A stretch of 5,777 bases of DNA from Treponema sp. (GTDB lineage Bacteria > Spirochaetota > Spirochaetia > Treponematales > UBA12059): the NCBI GenBank assembly GCA_012517645.1, contig JAAYUR010000238.1, positions 1 through 5,777 of the forward strand. Reading direction: 5' to 3'. Shown piece after piece: positions 5,542 to 5,777 of the stretch. A program made the translations under genes and the position numbers. Numbering within the stretch: position 1 is the stretch's first letter; each line of letters starts with the position of its first letter. The notes below the pieces were generated by a model. The model made no database searches. It was not told the DNA's origin and worked only from the letters and a program-made list of their open reading frames with translations.

Positions 5542-5777
5542 TTCACCCGCTCCGGGCCGATCCCCAGGAGGAAGCCCGCAAGCCGGGGGCCCCGCTCCTT
5601 GCCCAGGAGGGCCCGGTAGGCGGTCTTGAAGAAGGCCTTGGGCTCCAGGCCGTTTTCCTGGGCGATCGCGTAGATCCGCTCCGCCAGGGCGGTCTCGTCC
5701 AGCCCCCCCCCGCAGGCCGCGTCCCGAAGGGCCGCCAGGGCGGCTTTTTCGGTCGGCGTGGTCTCGATCGCCGAACC
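5520..5777 (-). CDS. lysS: Lysyl-tRNA synthetase, class I, C-terminal part
   Basis: The last 85 codons of a gene that enters from the right edge and ends at TGA 5520-5522. The recognisable block is RIYAIAQENGLEP, then FFKTAYRALLGKERGPRL, then GFLLGIGPERV. This matches my memory of the C-terminal helical anticodon-binding region of class I lysyl-tRNA synthetases, which charge tRNA-Lys and are unrelated in fold to the common class II enzyme. The catalytic HIGH and KMSKS motifs lie outside the window, so activity cannot be judged. A run of nine G in the coding sense (plus positions 5703-5711) encodes Gly-Gly-Gly, probably in a loop. No frame break is seen. The gene points towards cysK, with three stem-loops and a separate cysK promoter between, so they are probably separate transcripts. 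The main uncertainty is the short visible length. Confidence 0.85.
   Translation of the reverse strand, partial: GSAIETTPTEKAALAALRDAACGGGLDETALAERIYAIAQENGLEPKAFFKTAYRALLGKERGPRLAGFLLGIGPERVKAILAPY

Overview
The window is bacterial chromosomal DNA of high GC content (roughly two thirds by eye), with strong G/C preference at third codon positions, Shine-Dalgarno sites and sigma70-like promoters. RsgA, which works on the bacterial 30S subunit, marks it as bacterial. At the right edge is the C-terminus of what looks like a class I lysyl-tRNA synthetase. That enzyme is typical of archaea but also occurs in some bacterial groups, such as spirochaetes, alphaproteobacteria and some actinobacteria. 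The sequence alone does not fix the phylum.

Layout. A small DsrE-family sulfur-relay-like protein (minus strand) diverges from a two-gene plus-strand operon: ndk (nucleoside diphosphate kinase) followed by an M3/PepF-type oligoendopeptidase. The ndk stop overlaps the peptidase start by 14 bases. The region between dsrE and ndk holds two back-to-back promoters with 17-base spacers. The peptidase converges on rsgA (minus strand), with about 80 bases and a short hairpin between their stops. Upstream of rsgA lies about 440 bases with no convincing gene, ending in two clusters of 7-base repeats that run into the 3' end of cysK (minus strand). Upstream of cysK are a clear promoter, three successive stem-loops and the 3' end of lysS (minus strand), which runs off the window.

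Functionally this is a housekeeping neighbourhood: nucleotide balancing, peptide turnover, 30S maturation, cysteine synthesis and lysine tRNA charging. DsrE and CysK share a loose sulfur theme, but they are about 4 kb apart and not in one operon. I see no phage, transposon, CRISPR, toxin-antitoxin or defence genes, and no evidence for an undescribed multi-gene system. The most interesting signals are non-coding: the heptad repeats that supply the cysK stop codon, the run of three hairpins between lysS and cysK (one with the lysS stop in its loop), and alternative base-pairing in the ndk leader.
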